Source: Cellvibrionales bacterium (GTDB taxonomy: Bacteria > Pseudomonadota > Gammaproteobacteria > Pseudomonadales > UBA7239). From it: DNA of 64,000 nt. The notes under the pieces were generated by a model. It worked only from the letters and a program-made list of their open reading frames with translations. It was not told the origin of the DNA and did no database searches. Each line of letters opens with the position of its first letter. The stretch's first letter is position 1. The position numbers and the translations under genes were made by a program. The DNA is taken from positions 496,001 through 560,000 of the forward strand of contig JADJPU010000001.1 in NCBI GenBank assembly GCA_016713115.1, read 5' to 3'. Positions 9,612 to 18,585 of this stretch are shown piece after piece.

Positions 9612-10232
9612 ATGACAACGCATTGGCGCGGCCTGTACGCCATTACCGATGATGCACTGCTTGCACATCGCCTCTTGCCTGCCGTGCAAGCCGCACTGTC
9701 AGGCGGCTGCCGCTGGGTGCAATACCGCAGCAAATGCACCGACGCACAGCAACGGCACCGCGAGGCTGCACAATTGGTCGAACTCTGCCGCACACACAAC
9801 GCCTCTCTGCTGATTAATGACGATGTGGCGCTGGCAAAAGCCGTAGGTGCTGACGGCGTACATCTCGGCCAAGAAGACATGCCACTGACAGAAGCGCGGC
9901 GCGTACTGGGCAGCCACGCGATTATCGGCATCACCTGCCACAACAGCTTGGCGCTCGCACAAACCGCGCAGCAAGACGGCGCAAACTATGTTGCCTTTGG
10001 GCGTTTTTTTTCTTCGAGCACTAAGCAATCCGCACCGCCGGCTGATCTCTCTGTATTGCGTGCCGCCAAAGCGCAACTCGCTATCCCTGTGGTAGCGATA
10101 GGGGGTATTACGCTGGATAATGCGCCCTCTGTTTTACAGGAAGGTGCCGACCTGCTCGCTGTTGTCGGTGATTTATTTTCTGCACAAAACATAACCGCGC
10201 GCGCGCAAGCCTATGCCGCGTTGTTTACTTGA
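9612..10232 (+). CDS. thiE: Thiamine phosphate synthase
   Basis: 206 aa, normal for ThiE. It joins HMP-pyrophosphate and the thiazole phosphate to give thiamine monophosphate. The N-terminus GLYAITDD, the WVQYRSK strand and LLINDDVALA are the TIM-barrel signatures. HLGQEDMPL and VAIGGIT complete the phosphate-binding set. The stop lies only 11 bases before the hemL ATG. The thiE-hemL pairing is common in Pseudomonas and relatives. No TPP riboswitch is seen upstream; the 58 bases to msbA are too short for one. Confidence 0.95.
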   Translation: MTTHWRGLYAITDDALLAHRLLPAVQAALSGGCRWVQYRSKCTDAQQRHREAAQLVELCRTHNASLLINDDVALAKAVGADGVHLGQEDMPLTEARRVLGSHAIIGITCHNSLALAQTAQQDGANYVAFGRFFSSSTKQSAPPADLSVLRAAKAQLAIPVVAIGGITLDNAPSVLQEGADLLAVVGDLFSAQNITARAQAYAALFT

Positions 10233-10243
10233 CGAGCAAAGCC

Positions 10244-11530
10244 ATGACACATTCAGAAGATTTATTTTCTCGCGCAGCGAAAAGCATTCCAGGTGGCGTG
10301 AATTCTCCTGTGCGCGCCTTTCGCGCCGTCGGCGGTTCGCCTATTTTTGTGGAACGCGCCAACGGCGCCTATTTATGGGATGCTGATGGAAAACAATATA
10401 TTGATTATGTTTTAAGTTGGGGGCCGATGATTGCCGGTCACGCGCATCCACAAGTGCTCGCTGCAGTCGAGAAAAAAATGCGCAATGGCTTAAGTTTTGG
10501 CGCGCCGACTGAAATTGAAATCACACTCGCTGAAAAAATTTGTTCCATCATGCCCAATATGGATTTGGTGCGTATGGTGAGTTCCGGCACCGAAGCCACC
10601 ATGAGCGCCATTCGCCTTGCACGCGGCTATACCGGTCGCGACAAAATCATCAAATTTGAAGGCTGCTATCACGGCCACTCTGATTCACTGTTAGTGAAAG
10701 CGGGCAGTGGCGCTTTGACGCTCGGTGTTCCCAGCTCCCCTGGCGTACCCGCCGCGCTCGCCGATCACACACTGACACTCACTTACAACGATATCGACGG
10801 TGTACGCGAAGCATTTTCAAAATATGGCGAACAAATTGCCTGTGTGATTGTAGAACCCGTGGCAGGCAATATGAACTGTATTCCACCTGTTGCTGGTTTT
10901 TTAGAAACACTGCGCGAACAGTGCACAAAATACGGCAGTGTTTTTATTATTGATGAAGTGATGACCGGCTTTCGCCTTGGCTTGCAAGGTGCACAAGGTT
11001 TTTATGGCATCGAAGCGGATATTACCTGCTTGGGCAAAGTGATCGGCGGCGGCATGCCAGTCGGTGCTTTCGGCGGCAAGCGTGAAATTATGGAAAAAAT
11101 TGCGCCGCTGGGGCCTGTGTACCAAGCGGGCACTTTATCGGGCAATCCGGTGGCGATGACGGCCGGCTTAGCAACACTCGACATTATTTCGCAACCCAAT
11201 TTCTATGCGCCTCTGTTTGAAAAAACAGAAACCTTGGTCAACGGTTTACGCGCTGCCGCAGAAAAAACTGGCATCCCTCTCACCAGTAACCATGTGGGCA
11301 GCATGTGGGGGCTATTTTTTACCGAAGAAAAATCCGTCACCAACTATCAACAAGTGATGGCTTGCAACACACAGCGCTTTAACCGCTTCTTTCACGGCAT
11401 GTTGCAAGAAGGCGTTTATCTGGCTCCGGCCAGTTACGAAGCGGCCTTTATGTCCAGCGCACACACAGAAGCAGACATCGAAAACACCATCACCGCCGCC
11501 GAAAAAGTTTTTGCGTGCTTGAAGGAGTAA
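10244..11530 (+). CDS. hemL: Glutamate-1-semialdehyde 2,1-aminomutase
   Basis: 428 aa. This PLP enzyme makes 5-aminolevulinate from glutamate-1-semialdehyde in the C5 haem pathway. The N-terminus FSRAAKSIPGGVNSPVRAF is diagnostic. The PLP lysine lies at residue 265 in LGKVIGGGMPVGAFGG. GSGTEATMSAIRLARG near residue 120 binds PLP phosphate. A TTG five codons upstream would also be open, but ATG 10244 gives the family N-terminus. It is followed three bases later by hemB, the next enzyme in the pathway. Confidence 0.96.
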   Translation: MTHSEDLFSRAAKSIPGGVNSPVRAFRAVGGSPIFVERANGAYLWDADGKQYIDYVLSWGPMIAGHAHPQVLAAVEKKMRNGLSFGAPTEIEITLAEKICSIMPNMDLVRMVSSGTEATMSAIRLARGYTGRDKIIKFEGCYHGHSDSLLVKAGSGALTLGVPSSPGVPAALADHTLTLTYNDIDGVREAFSKYGEQIACVIVEPVAGNMNCIPPVAGFLETLREQCTKYGSVFIIDEVMTGFRLGLQGAQGFYGIEADITCLGKVIGGGMPVGAFGGKREIMEKIAPLGPVYQAGTLSGNPVAMTAGLATLDIISQPNFYAPLFEKTETLVNGLRAAAEKTGIPLTSNHVGSMWGLFFTEEKSVTNYQQVMACNTQRFNRFFHGMLQEGVYLAPASYEAAFMSSAHTEADIENTITAAEKVFACLKE

Positions 11531-11533
11531 ATC

Positions 11534-12540
11534 ATGACTTTTCATCTCACTCGCTCACCCTTTCCCCACACGCGTTTGCGCCGCTTGCGCGCTAATACTT
11601 TTGCGCGCGATTTGGTGCGTGAAAACACCTTGAGCGTGAAAGATTTGATCTATCCCATGTTTGTGCTGGAAGGAAAAATCAGCGCGAAGCGATTGCCTCC
11701 ATGCCAGGCATCGAACGCTTGTCGATTGATTTATTAGTGAAAGAAGCGAAACAACTGCACAAACTCGGCATTCCTGCCATTGCTTTATTTCCAGTAACGC
11801 CCGCGTCTGCTAAATCATTGGATGCCAAAGAAGCGTGGAATCCGGACGGCCTCGCACAGTGCGCCGTCAAAGCCATAAAAAATGCTGTACCGGAATTGGG
11901 CGTTATCACGGATGTTGCGCTCGACCCTTTCACCACGCACGGACAAGACGGTTTGATCGACAAGAACGGTTATGTGTTGAACGACGCCACCGTGGAAGCA
12001 CTGGTGAAACAAGCGCTGTCACACGCCGTTGCCGGTGCTGATGTGGTTGCACCGTCTGACATGATGGACGGTCGCATCGGTGCTGTGCGCCGCGTGCTAG
12101 AAAGTAACGGTTTTGCAAACACCGCCATCCTCGCCTACTCCGCCAAATATGCGTCCAGTTATTACGGACCATTTCGCGATGCGGTCGGTTCGGCGGGCAA
12201 TTTAGGTAAAGGCAATAAATACAGTTATCAGATGGATTCCGCCAACAGCGACGAAGCGCTGCACGAATGCGCGCTGGATCTCGCCGAAGGTGCCGACATC
12301 ATCATGGTCAAGCCAGGGATGCCGTATTTGGACGTAGTACGTCGCGTAAAAGATGAATTAAAAGCGCCAACCTTTGTGTATCAAGTGAGCGGCGAATACG
12401 CTATGCATTGCGGTGCGTTTGAACAAGGCTGGCTGGCGCGCGAAGCGGTAATTTTAGAATCACTGCTCGCCTTCAAACGCGCCGGCGCGGATGCCATTTT
12501 GACTTATTTCGCCAAAGAAGCGGCGCAACTGCTGGCGTAA
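11534..12540 (+). CDS. hemB: Delta-aminolevulinic acid dehydratase, interrupted by a 1-bp frameshift
   Basis: HemB condenses two 5-aminolevulinate molecules to porphobilinogen. The first 46 or so codons (frame from ATG 11534, after AAGGAG) read to DLIYPMFVLEGK. The rest, from MPGIERLSIDLL at 11701 to 12540, lies in another frame. Adding one base in the AAAAA run at 11672-11676 restores EGENQREAIASMPG and a 335-residue protein of normal length. The catalytic lysines are in the MVKPGMPYLD and VYQVSGEYAM segments. The gene is essential for haem synthesis in most bacteria, so a homopolymer sequencing deletion is more likely than a real mutation. Direct operon partner of hemL. Confidence 0.9.
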
Positions 12541-12580
12541 AAAATATTGGTTTACTTCCCATTTTCCAGGAGAAATTTCC

Positions 12581-13309
12581 ATGCGTACTCGCGTTATTCC
12601 CCAGCATCAATACCCACTGTCAATAAAAATAGCCGCTTACAGTTGGCTCATGTTTTTTGCGATATCCACAGCATGGGCTGCAGGCGGCTTTGCTGCACTT
12701 TCAAGTCAAGACGCAACAGCCGGCTTACGCCAAGCGCTGTCACAAGGCGCTGAAGTAGCGGTGGCGCAGCTAGGCAAAAGCAACGGTTACTACGGCAACC
12801 CCAAAGTGCGCATTCCACTGCCTAGCTCGCTTGAAAAAGGCGCCAGCATGTTGAGCAGAATGGGCATGGGATCTCAACTCGATCAACTGGAAGTAACGAT
12901 GAACAAAGCAGCAGAAGCCGCAGTGGTGGAAGCAAAACCCGTTCTTGTTAATGCGATAAAACAGATGTCTGTGAGTGATGCCAAGCAAATTCTCACCGGA
13001 GGAAATACTTCCGCCACAGAATATTTTCGTCGCACCACTTCAGCCGATTTGACTACACGCTTTCTGCCAATTGTCAAAAAACACACCGACAGCTTGGGCG
13101 TAACCCAACAATACAGCCAGCTCGCCAAACCAGCAGCACAATTTGGTTTGATTGATCCAAAACAGGCAAGTCTTGATGGTTATGTCACACAAAAAGCACT
13201 CGATGGCTTGTTTTTGATGGTGGCAGATGAAGAAAAAGCCATTCGCCAAAATCCCGTTAAACAATCGAGTGCTATTTTGCAGAAAGTGTTTGGCTCTCTC
13301 GGGCAGTAA
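12581..13309 (+). CDS. DUF4197 domain-containing periplasmic protein
   Basis: 242 aa. The first 35 or so residues form a signal peptide: basic start, hydrophobic core SWLMFFAISTAWA, then cleavage after AWA. The mature part fits DUF4197: GLRQALSQGAEVAVAQLGKSNGYYGNPKVRIPLP, written here only in outline, then a helical body with VKKHTDSLG and QKALDGLFLMVADEEKAIRQ. The molecular role of the family is unknown. AGGAGAAATTTCC precedes the start. It ends eight bases before the convergent aceF stop, with no terminator seen between them. Confidence 0.85.
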   Translation: MRTRVIPQHQYPLSIKIAAYSWLMFFAISTAWAAGGFAALSSQDATAGLRQALSQGAEVAVAQLGKSNGYYGNPKVRIPLPSSLEKGASMLSRMGMGSQLDQLEVTMNKAAEAAVVEAKPVLVNAIKQMSVSDAKQILTGGNTSATEYFRRTTSADLTTRFLPIVKKHTDSLGVTQQYSQLAKPAAQFGLIDPKQASLDGYVTQKALDGLFLMVADEEKAIRQNPVKQSSAILQKVFGSLGQ

Positions 13310-13316
13310 GCTGGCT

Positions 13317-14630
13317 TTACAACACCAAACGCCGAATATCAGAAATTTCTTCCACTAAAAAAGTGAAGAAACGCCCAGCATCTGCGCCGTTGATGACGCG
13401 GTGATCGTAAGACAAAGTCAGCGGCAGCATTTTACGCGGTGAAAAATCTTTGCCATTCCACACCGGCTTCATCTGCGTTTTGGACACCCCGAGTATCGCC
13501 ACTTCCGGCGCATTGATGATCGGCGTAAAACCATTGCCGCCGATAGAACCCAAGCTGGAAATAGTAAAGCAGCCGCCCTGCATATCGGCCGGCATCAATT
13601 TTCCGTTGCGCGCTTTGTCAGACAACTGCGCCACTTCTGCGCCGAGATCCCACAGCCCTTTTTTATCCACATCACGAATCACTGGCACCATCAAACCCAT
13701 CGGCGTATCGACAGCAATGCCGATATGCACATAACTTTTTTGCACAAAATGCTCACCATCTTCATGCAGCGAGCGATTAAATTTTGGATACTCGCGCAGC
13801 GCATTGGCTGCCGCTTTCAACAAAAACGCCACCGGCGTGAGTTTAATTTTGCGTTTCTCCATATCCGCTTTCATGTCTGCGCGGAATTCTTCTAAATCGG
13901 TGACATCCGCTTCATCCCACTGCGTCACATGCGGCAAATTCACCCACGAGCGATGCATATTGTCGCGCGTGATTTTGTCGATGCGCGTCATCGGCAGCAA
14001 TTCAATACTGCCAAACTTACTGAAATCCACCGCAGGAATCGGCGGTATACCACTGCCTTGCAGCGCACTACCGACAGTCGCCATTTTGCCCACTAAATGT
14101 TTTACATAGCGGCGCACATCATCTTGCGTCATGCGTCCGCGCGGCCCGCTCGCCTGCACATCCCACAACTCCACACCCAATTCGCGCGCCAACTGGCGCA
14201 CAGCAGGGCCGGCATAAATCTCTGCTGTGGTTTTTGCTGCTGAAAAATTTTGCGCAGTTTCACTTACTGCTGACGGCACATTTTTAACTGGTGATGCAGT
14301 GGCTTCTTCTGGCTTTTGTGACGGCGCAGCCACCGGTGCTTGCTCTGCTTTTTGTGGTGGCGGATTTTTTTCTACGGCAGCACTAACAGCAGTCGTTTCA
14401 ATTTCCGCAATGACTGCACCACTCCTGACTTTATCGCCCACTTTTACCGTCAATGCCAACACCGTGCCGGCAACTGAACTCGGCACTTCCATGGTTGCTT
14501 TTGCGCTTTCTAACACGATTAAAGATTGATCAACCACCACCACATCGCCGGGCTTCACGCTCAACTCAATCACATCCACATCATCGGCATTGCCAAGATC
14601 GGGAATAACTACAGATTCCTTCGCCACCAC
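13317..14630 (-). CDS. aceF: Dihydrolipoyllysine-residue acetyltransferase (pyruvate dehydrogenase E2)
   Basis: 437 aa. E2 moves the acetyl group from E1 to CoA through a swinging lipoyl arm. One N-terminal lipoyl domain (about 4-78) carries the acceptor Lys44 in ESAKATME. A Pro/Ala-rich linker (about 80-135) leads to an E1/E3-binding domain (about 140-178). The acyltransferase core follows, with the active-site His in SYDHRVINGADAG near residue 409. Many gammaproteobacterial E2 proteins have two or three lipoyl domains; this one has one. It lies eight bases after aceE. The E3 gene lpd is not in the window. Confidence 0.94.
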   Translation of the reverse strand: MVAKESVVIPDLGNADDVDVIELSVKPGDVVVVDQSLIVLESAKATMEVPSSVAGTVLALTVKVGDKVRSGAVIAEIETTAVSAAVEKNPPPQKAEQAPVAAPSQKPEEATASPVKNVPSAVSETAQNFSAAKTTAEIYAGPAVRQLARELGVELWDVQASGPRGRMTQDDVRRYVKHLVGKMATVGSALQGSGIPPIPAVDFSKFGSIELLPMTRIDKITRDNMHRSWVNLPHVTQWDEADVTDLEEFRADMKADMEKRKIKLTPVAFLLKAAANALREYPKFNRSLHEDGEHFVQKSYVHIGIAVDTPMGLMVPVIRDVDKKGLWDLGAEVAQLSDKARNGKLMPADMQGGCFTISSLGSIGGNGFTPIINAPEVAILGVSKTQMKPVWNGKDFSPRKMLPLTLSYDHRVINGADAGRFFTFLVEEISDIRRLVL

Positions 14631-14638
14631 ATCACCTA

Positions 14639-17284
14639 TCAGCTATAAATGGGCGGCAAATTGTCCGCCGGAATATTGAATTGCACGCGCGCTTTTTCCA
14701 CTACATCTGCAAGCAGCACACCGTCTTTTTGCAGGGCGTGCAATGCAGCTAACACAATATGAAAACGATCTACTTCAAAATGCTGACGCAATTGTGCGCG
14801 CGTATCACTGCGACCAAAACCGTCTGTGCCCAATACTTCGTAGCGGCGCGGCACCCACGGGCTGATTTGGCTGGCAATCATTTTCACATAATCCGTCGCT
14901 GCAATAACGGGGCCTTGCGTATCTGCCAACAACGATTCGACATAAGACACTTGCGGTTTTTCTGTTGGATGCAAACGGTTCCAGCGCTCCACATCAAAAC
15001 CATCGCGGCGCAACTCATTAAAACTGGTGACGCTCCACACATTCGCTGGCAGATTAAATTGCTCACGCAACATCACCGCAGCCGCTTCCACTTCGCGCAA
15101 AATCGTACCTGAGCCTAATCACTGCACTTGCGCACTTTCAGCACGCTGCAAGCAGTACATACCGCGCACTATGCCCTCTTCTACGCCCTCCGGCATTGCC
15201 AGTTGCGCGTAGTTTTCATTCATCGCGGTGATGTAGTAGTAGCAATTTTTTTGCTCCACCAACATTTCCTGCAAACCGCGCTGAATAATTACCGCCATCT
15301 CATAGCCGTAGCACGGATCGTAAGTCACACAATTGGGAATACTCGCCGCCAGCAACAAACTGTGACCGTCTTGGTGTTGCAAACCTTCGCCCGCGAGCGT
15401 GGTTCTGCCCGCTGTGCCGCCGATTAAAAAGCCGCGACAACTGCTATCGCCAGCCGCCCACGCCAAATCACCAAACCGCTGAAAACCAAACATCGAGTAA
15501 TAAATAAAAAACGGAATCATTGGATAATTGTGTGTGCTGTATGAAGTAGCACACGCCATCCACGCCGCCATTGAACCGGCTTCATTGATGCCTTCTTCTA
15601 AAATTTGTCCTTGCTCAGATTCCTTGTAATACAGCATTTGATTGGCATCCACCGGCGTATATTTTTGACCGACCGGTGAAAAAATACCCAACTGACGAAA
15701 CATGCCTTCCATACCAAAGGTGCGCGCTTCATCCGGCACGATTGGCACCACACGCTGCCCAATGTTTTTATCTTTTACCAAAATAGAAAGCAGACGCACA
15801 AACGCCATAGTGGTGGAAATTTCACGCCCACCACTGCCCGCTAAAATCGGCTCAAAATCTGCCAGCGCAGGAACTTGCAATGTTTCATCCGATTGCACAC
15901 GGCGCGCCGGCAAATTTCCACCCAACGCAGAGCGCCGTTCACGCATGTATTCCATTTCCGGGCTGTCTTCCGGCGGCAAATAAAATGGAATGGAATCCAG
16001 CTCATCATCGGACAGCGGAATATCAAAACGATCCCGAAATAAATGCAGATTTTTCTCATCCAGTTCTTTCACCGAATGCGTATCGTTTGTTGCTTCACCC
16101 GATGTTCCCATGCCATAACCTTTTACAGTTTGCGCGAGAATTACCGTGGGCTTACCGCCGTTATTGTTCACTGCTTCCCAATAGGCGGCATACACTTTGT
16201 AAGGATCGTGACCGCCGCGATTCAGCTCAGCGATATCGTTATCCGACAGATCTTCTACCAGTTTTAACAATTCAGGATATTTGCCAAAGAAATGTTCGCG
16301 CGTGTAAGCACCGCCCATGTTTTTGTAGTTTTGCAATTCGCCATCGCACACTTCGTCCATGCGTTTTTGCAGCAAACCGGTTTTGTCTTTTTCCAAAAGC
16401 GGATCCCAATGCCTGCCCCACAACACTTTGATTACATTCCAACCGGCACCGCGAAATACACCTTCCAGCTCTTGCACAATTTTGCCGTTGCCACGCACAG
16501 GCCCGTCGAGGCGTTGCAAATTACAATTGATAACAAAAATTAAGTTATCAAGTTTTTCACGGCCAGCTAACGAAATGGAACCCAGCGATTCCGGCTCGTC
16601 ACACTCACCATCGCCCAAAAACGCCCACACCCTGCGATCACCTTGATCAACCAAGCCGCGCAAATGTTGATATTTCATGACATGCGCTTGATAGATCGCT
16701 TGTATGGGACCCAAGCCCATAGACACCGTGGGAAACTGCCAGTAATCCGGCATCAAGCGTGGATGCGGATAAGAGGAAAGTCCGTTGCCGCCCACTTCAC
16801 GACGAAAATTATCCAACTGCTCTTCGGTTAAACGGCGCTCTAAAAATGAACGTGCATAAATACCGGGGGCGCTGTGGCCTTGGTAATAAATGAGATCGGC
16901 TTTTTCACCGCCGCGAAAAAAATAATTGAAACCGATGTCGTACAACATCGCCGCTGAAGAAAAAGTGGCGATATGCCCACCCAAACCGTGTTCGCGTTTA
17001 TTGGCGCGCATCACCATCGCCATCGCATTCCAGCGAATTAACGAACGGATGCGGCGTTCGATAAACACATCGCCCGGCATGCGTTTTTCATCGGTGAAAT
17101 GAATGGTGTTGCGATAAGGCGTGGTGATGGCCGAAGGCAGTTTCAAGCCCTGTTCATACGCTTTGGCAGCCAAGGTGTAGAGAATAAACGCCGCGCGCTC
17201 TTTGCCACCGTGCCGCACCAAAGATTCCATGGCATCCAGCCATTCACGGGTTTCCTGCACATCAATATCGTCCACTGCCAGCAC
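14639..17284 (-). CDS. aceE: Pyruvate dehydrogenase E1 component, interrupted by an in-frame TGA
   Basis: Thiamine-diphosphate-dependent homodimeric E1 that decarboxylates pyruvate. Read through, the frame gives 881 residues, close to the family's usual 885-890. WDAMESLVRHGG-like and GFNYFFRGGEKADLI segments lie N-terminal, and GDGECDEPESLGSI is the ThDP/Mg motif. A TGA at 15119-15121 replaces the first Leu of the conserved LLGSGTILREV segment. The frame does not change and the C-terminal 160 residues are intact. This looks like one substitution or a base-call error in a gene that is normally essential. The start at 17284 is GTG; a GTG at 17275, better spaced from GAGGGG, is an alternative. 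Confidence 0.88.
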
Positions 17285-17380
17285 CCCTCAATCAGTCAGT
17301 TTTCGTAAGAGCAACAGTATATGTAAATTTTTTACAAAACACCCGAGCTAAGGGGCATTCACACAGCCTTGAGCAAGCGA

Positions 17381-17605
17381 TTAGGGTGCTGCCTGCCATG
17401 AAATGTCTATTTTTCTGTGGTTTGCAACGCAATCTCGCAAATACAGATTGATGAGACTCTGATAAGGCACGCCAGCTTCGTTTGCCATTTCTTTAAAGTA
17501 ACCAATGACATCTCCACTCAGGCGCATGGTGACAGGTTGCTTGAGCTTCGCTGCATAAGGGTTCTTGCGGGACTTCATTTTTGAGAGGTCATATTCAGCT
17601 TTCAT
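17381..17605 (-). CDS. brnA: BrnA-family antitoxin
   Basis: 74 aa, small and basic. It has a KNPYAAKLKQPVTMRLSGD core, then VIGYFKEMANEAGVPYQSLINLYLRD, which is a ribbon-helix-helix DNA-binding fold as in BrnA/CopG antitoxins. It should neutralise the BrnT toxin upstream and repress the pair. The ATG overlaps the brnT stop by four bases (ATGA), which couples their translation. The intergenic base composition gives no sign of an insertion sequence. Confidence in family assignment is high, but activity is untested. Confidence 0.85.
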   Translation of the reverse strand: MKAEYDLSKMKSRKNPYAAKLKQPVTMRLSGDVIGYFKEMANEAGVPYQSLINLYLRDCVANHRKIDISWQAAP

Positions 17606-17889
17606 GGCACGGCACCTTGGTAAAACTGGCTTTCGTTCTTTGTGGCTCTGCGAGCAGAAATGATGCGAATGACATTACCTTCATGTCGCTCGCAATGGCA
17701 AACCATCAACAATTGAGCGTCACTGCTTAGCCCAAGCATAAGGAAGCGGTCTTCCATTTCTGAACTCTCGTCGTCAAAGAACTGGACGGCAAATTCGTCA
17801 TAGAAGACCGACTGCGCCTCCTCAAAAGAAACGCCATGCTTCTTTCGATTGGAAGCCGCCTTGGCTGAGTCCCACTCAAATGTAATCAT
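17602..17889 (-). CDS. brnT: BrnT-family ribonuclease toxin
   Basis: 95 aa. Starts MITFEWDSAKAASNRKKHGVSF, the standard BrnT opening, and continues with EEAQSVFYDEFAV and a C-terminal RIISARRATKNE segment. BrnT toxins are RelE-like ribonucleases that stop translation under stress. Catalytic residues in the family are basic and aromatic positions, and the HG and RRAT elements are present here. It is the first gene of a type II toxin-antitoxin operon with brnA. The 37 bases upstream contain ACATTGTATG-rich sequence that could hold an operator, but I see no clear palindrome. All family positions appear intact. Confidence 0.87.
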   Translation of the reverse strand: MITFEWDSAKAASNRKKHGVSFEEAQSVFYDEFAVQFFDDESSEMEDRFLMLGLSSDAQLLMVCHCERHEGNVIRIISARRATKNESQFYQGAVP

Positions 17890-17940
17890 ATGTACATTGT
17901 ATGTATGGCTCGATTTCTGTCAATGCACACAAAACACCGC

Positions 17941-18002
17941 AGGAGCGGCACCTTGCCGCGACAATCCCTAGCAGCGTTTATTCGCGGCAAAGTGCCGCTC
18001 CT
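17941..18002. repeat. REP-like palindromic repeat, copy 1
   Basis: Arms of 21 bases (17941-17961 and 17982-18002) are inverted copies with one mismatch, around a 20-base loop. The arm begins AGGAGCGGCACCTTGCCGCG and shares 22 bases exactly with the copy at 20583. The GTAGGAGCGGC type resembles Pseudomonas REP elements. It sits between brnT and the Nudix gene and its stem could act as a transcription terminator or RNA stabiliser. Confidence 0.85.
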
Positions 18003-18012
18003 ACGGAACAAT

Positions 18013-18585
18013 CTACTGAATACGCAACCGGCGCTCCGCCGCCAACAAGCCCATCACGGTCAAAGAATCGGTGATTTTTCCTGTGAAAATCCAGTCGATA
18101 GCTTCTGCCAACGGCACGCACAGCACTTCAATATCTTCGGTGGCTTCTGGCGTCATCTCGCCGCGCGTCAAATCACGCGCCAGAAAAATGGCGCCGCTTT
18201 CATCGGTGACGGAATTGGAGGTATGCAAATCCAGCAAATGCTGCCAAGAACCTGCCGTTAAGCCGGTTTCTTCTTGCAACTCGCGCTGGGCGGTGGCGAG
18301 CATCTCTTCGCTCTGTGGCGAGCCGCCTTCCGGTATCTCAATGCTGTATTGATTCAGCGTGTAGCGAAACTGTTTCACCAGCCACACATTGCCGCGCTCA
18401 TCCAGCGGCACCACGCCCACGGCGCGACTTTTGAAATGCACCACGCCGTAAATACCTTGTGTACCGGCAGGCGTGAGCACATTCTCGTGCGTTACCGTAA
18501 TCCACGGGTTGTCGTACACCGTGGTGGTATCAAGCTGCCGCCAAGGACCGCGCCTATGCAAAAAATCATTCTGCTTGGATGACAT
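18013..18585 (-). CDS. Nudix hydrolase (ADP-ribose pyrophosphatase type)
   Basis: 190 aa. The Nudix box runs from GGSPQSEEMLATAQ to RELQEETGL, matching the G-x5-E-x7-RE-x2-EE-x-G pattern (about residues 85-108). The preceding beta strands, VVHFKSRAVGVVPLDERGNVWLV in outline, and the ETGL-following AGSWQHLLDLHTSN fit the ADP-ribose pyrophosphatase group, which cleaves ADP-ribose to AMP and ribose-5-phosphate. It could also act on other nucleoside diphosphate sugars. The start overlaps the 3' end of the CvpA-like gene by 20 bases, so the two are probably transcribed together. Confidence 0.85.
   Translation of the reverse strand: MSSKQNDFLHRRGPWRQLDTTTVYDNPWITVTHENVLTPAGTQGIYGVVHFKSRAVGVVPLDERGNVWLVKQFRYTLNQYSIEIPEGGSPQSEEMLATAQRELQEETGLTAGSWQHLLDLHTSNSVTDESGAIFLARDLTRGEMTPEATEDIEVLCVPLAEAIDWIFTGKITDSLTVMGLLAAERRLRIQ

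Noticed and set aside
6729..15121. Alternative genetic code or UGA recoding (selenocysteine) to explain the two in-frame TGA codons
   Set aside because: TGA ends many other genes here and is used in ATGA/GTGA overlaps throughout, so it is a normal stop. No SECIS-like stem was evident.
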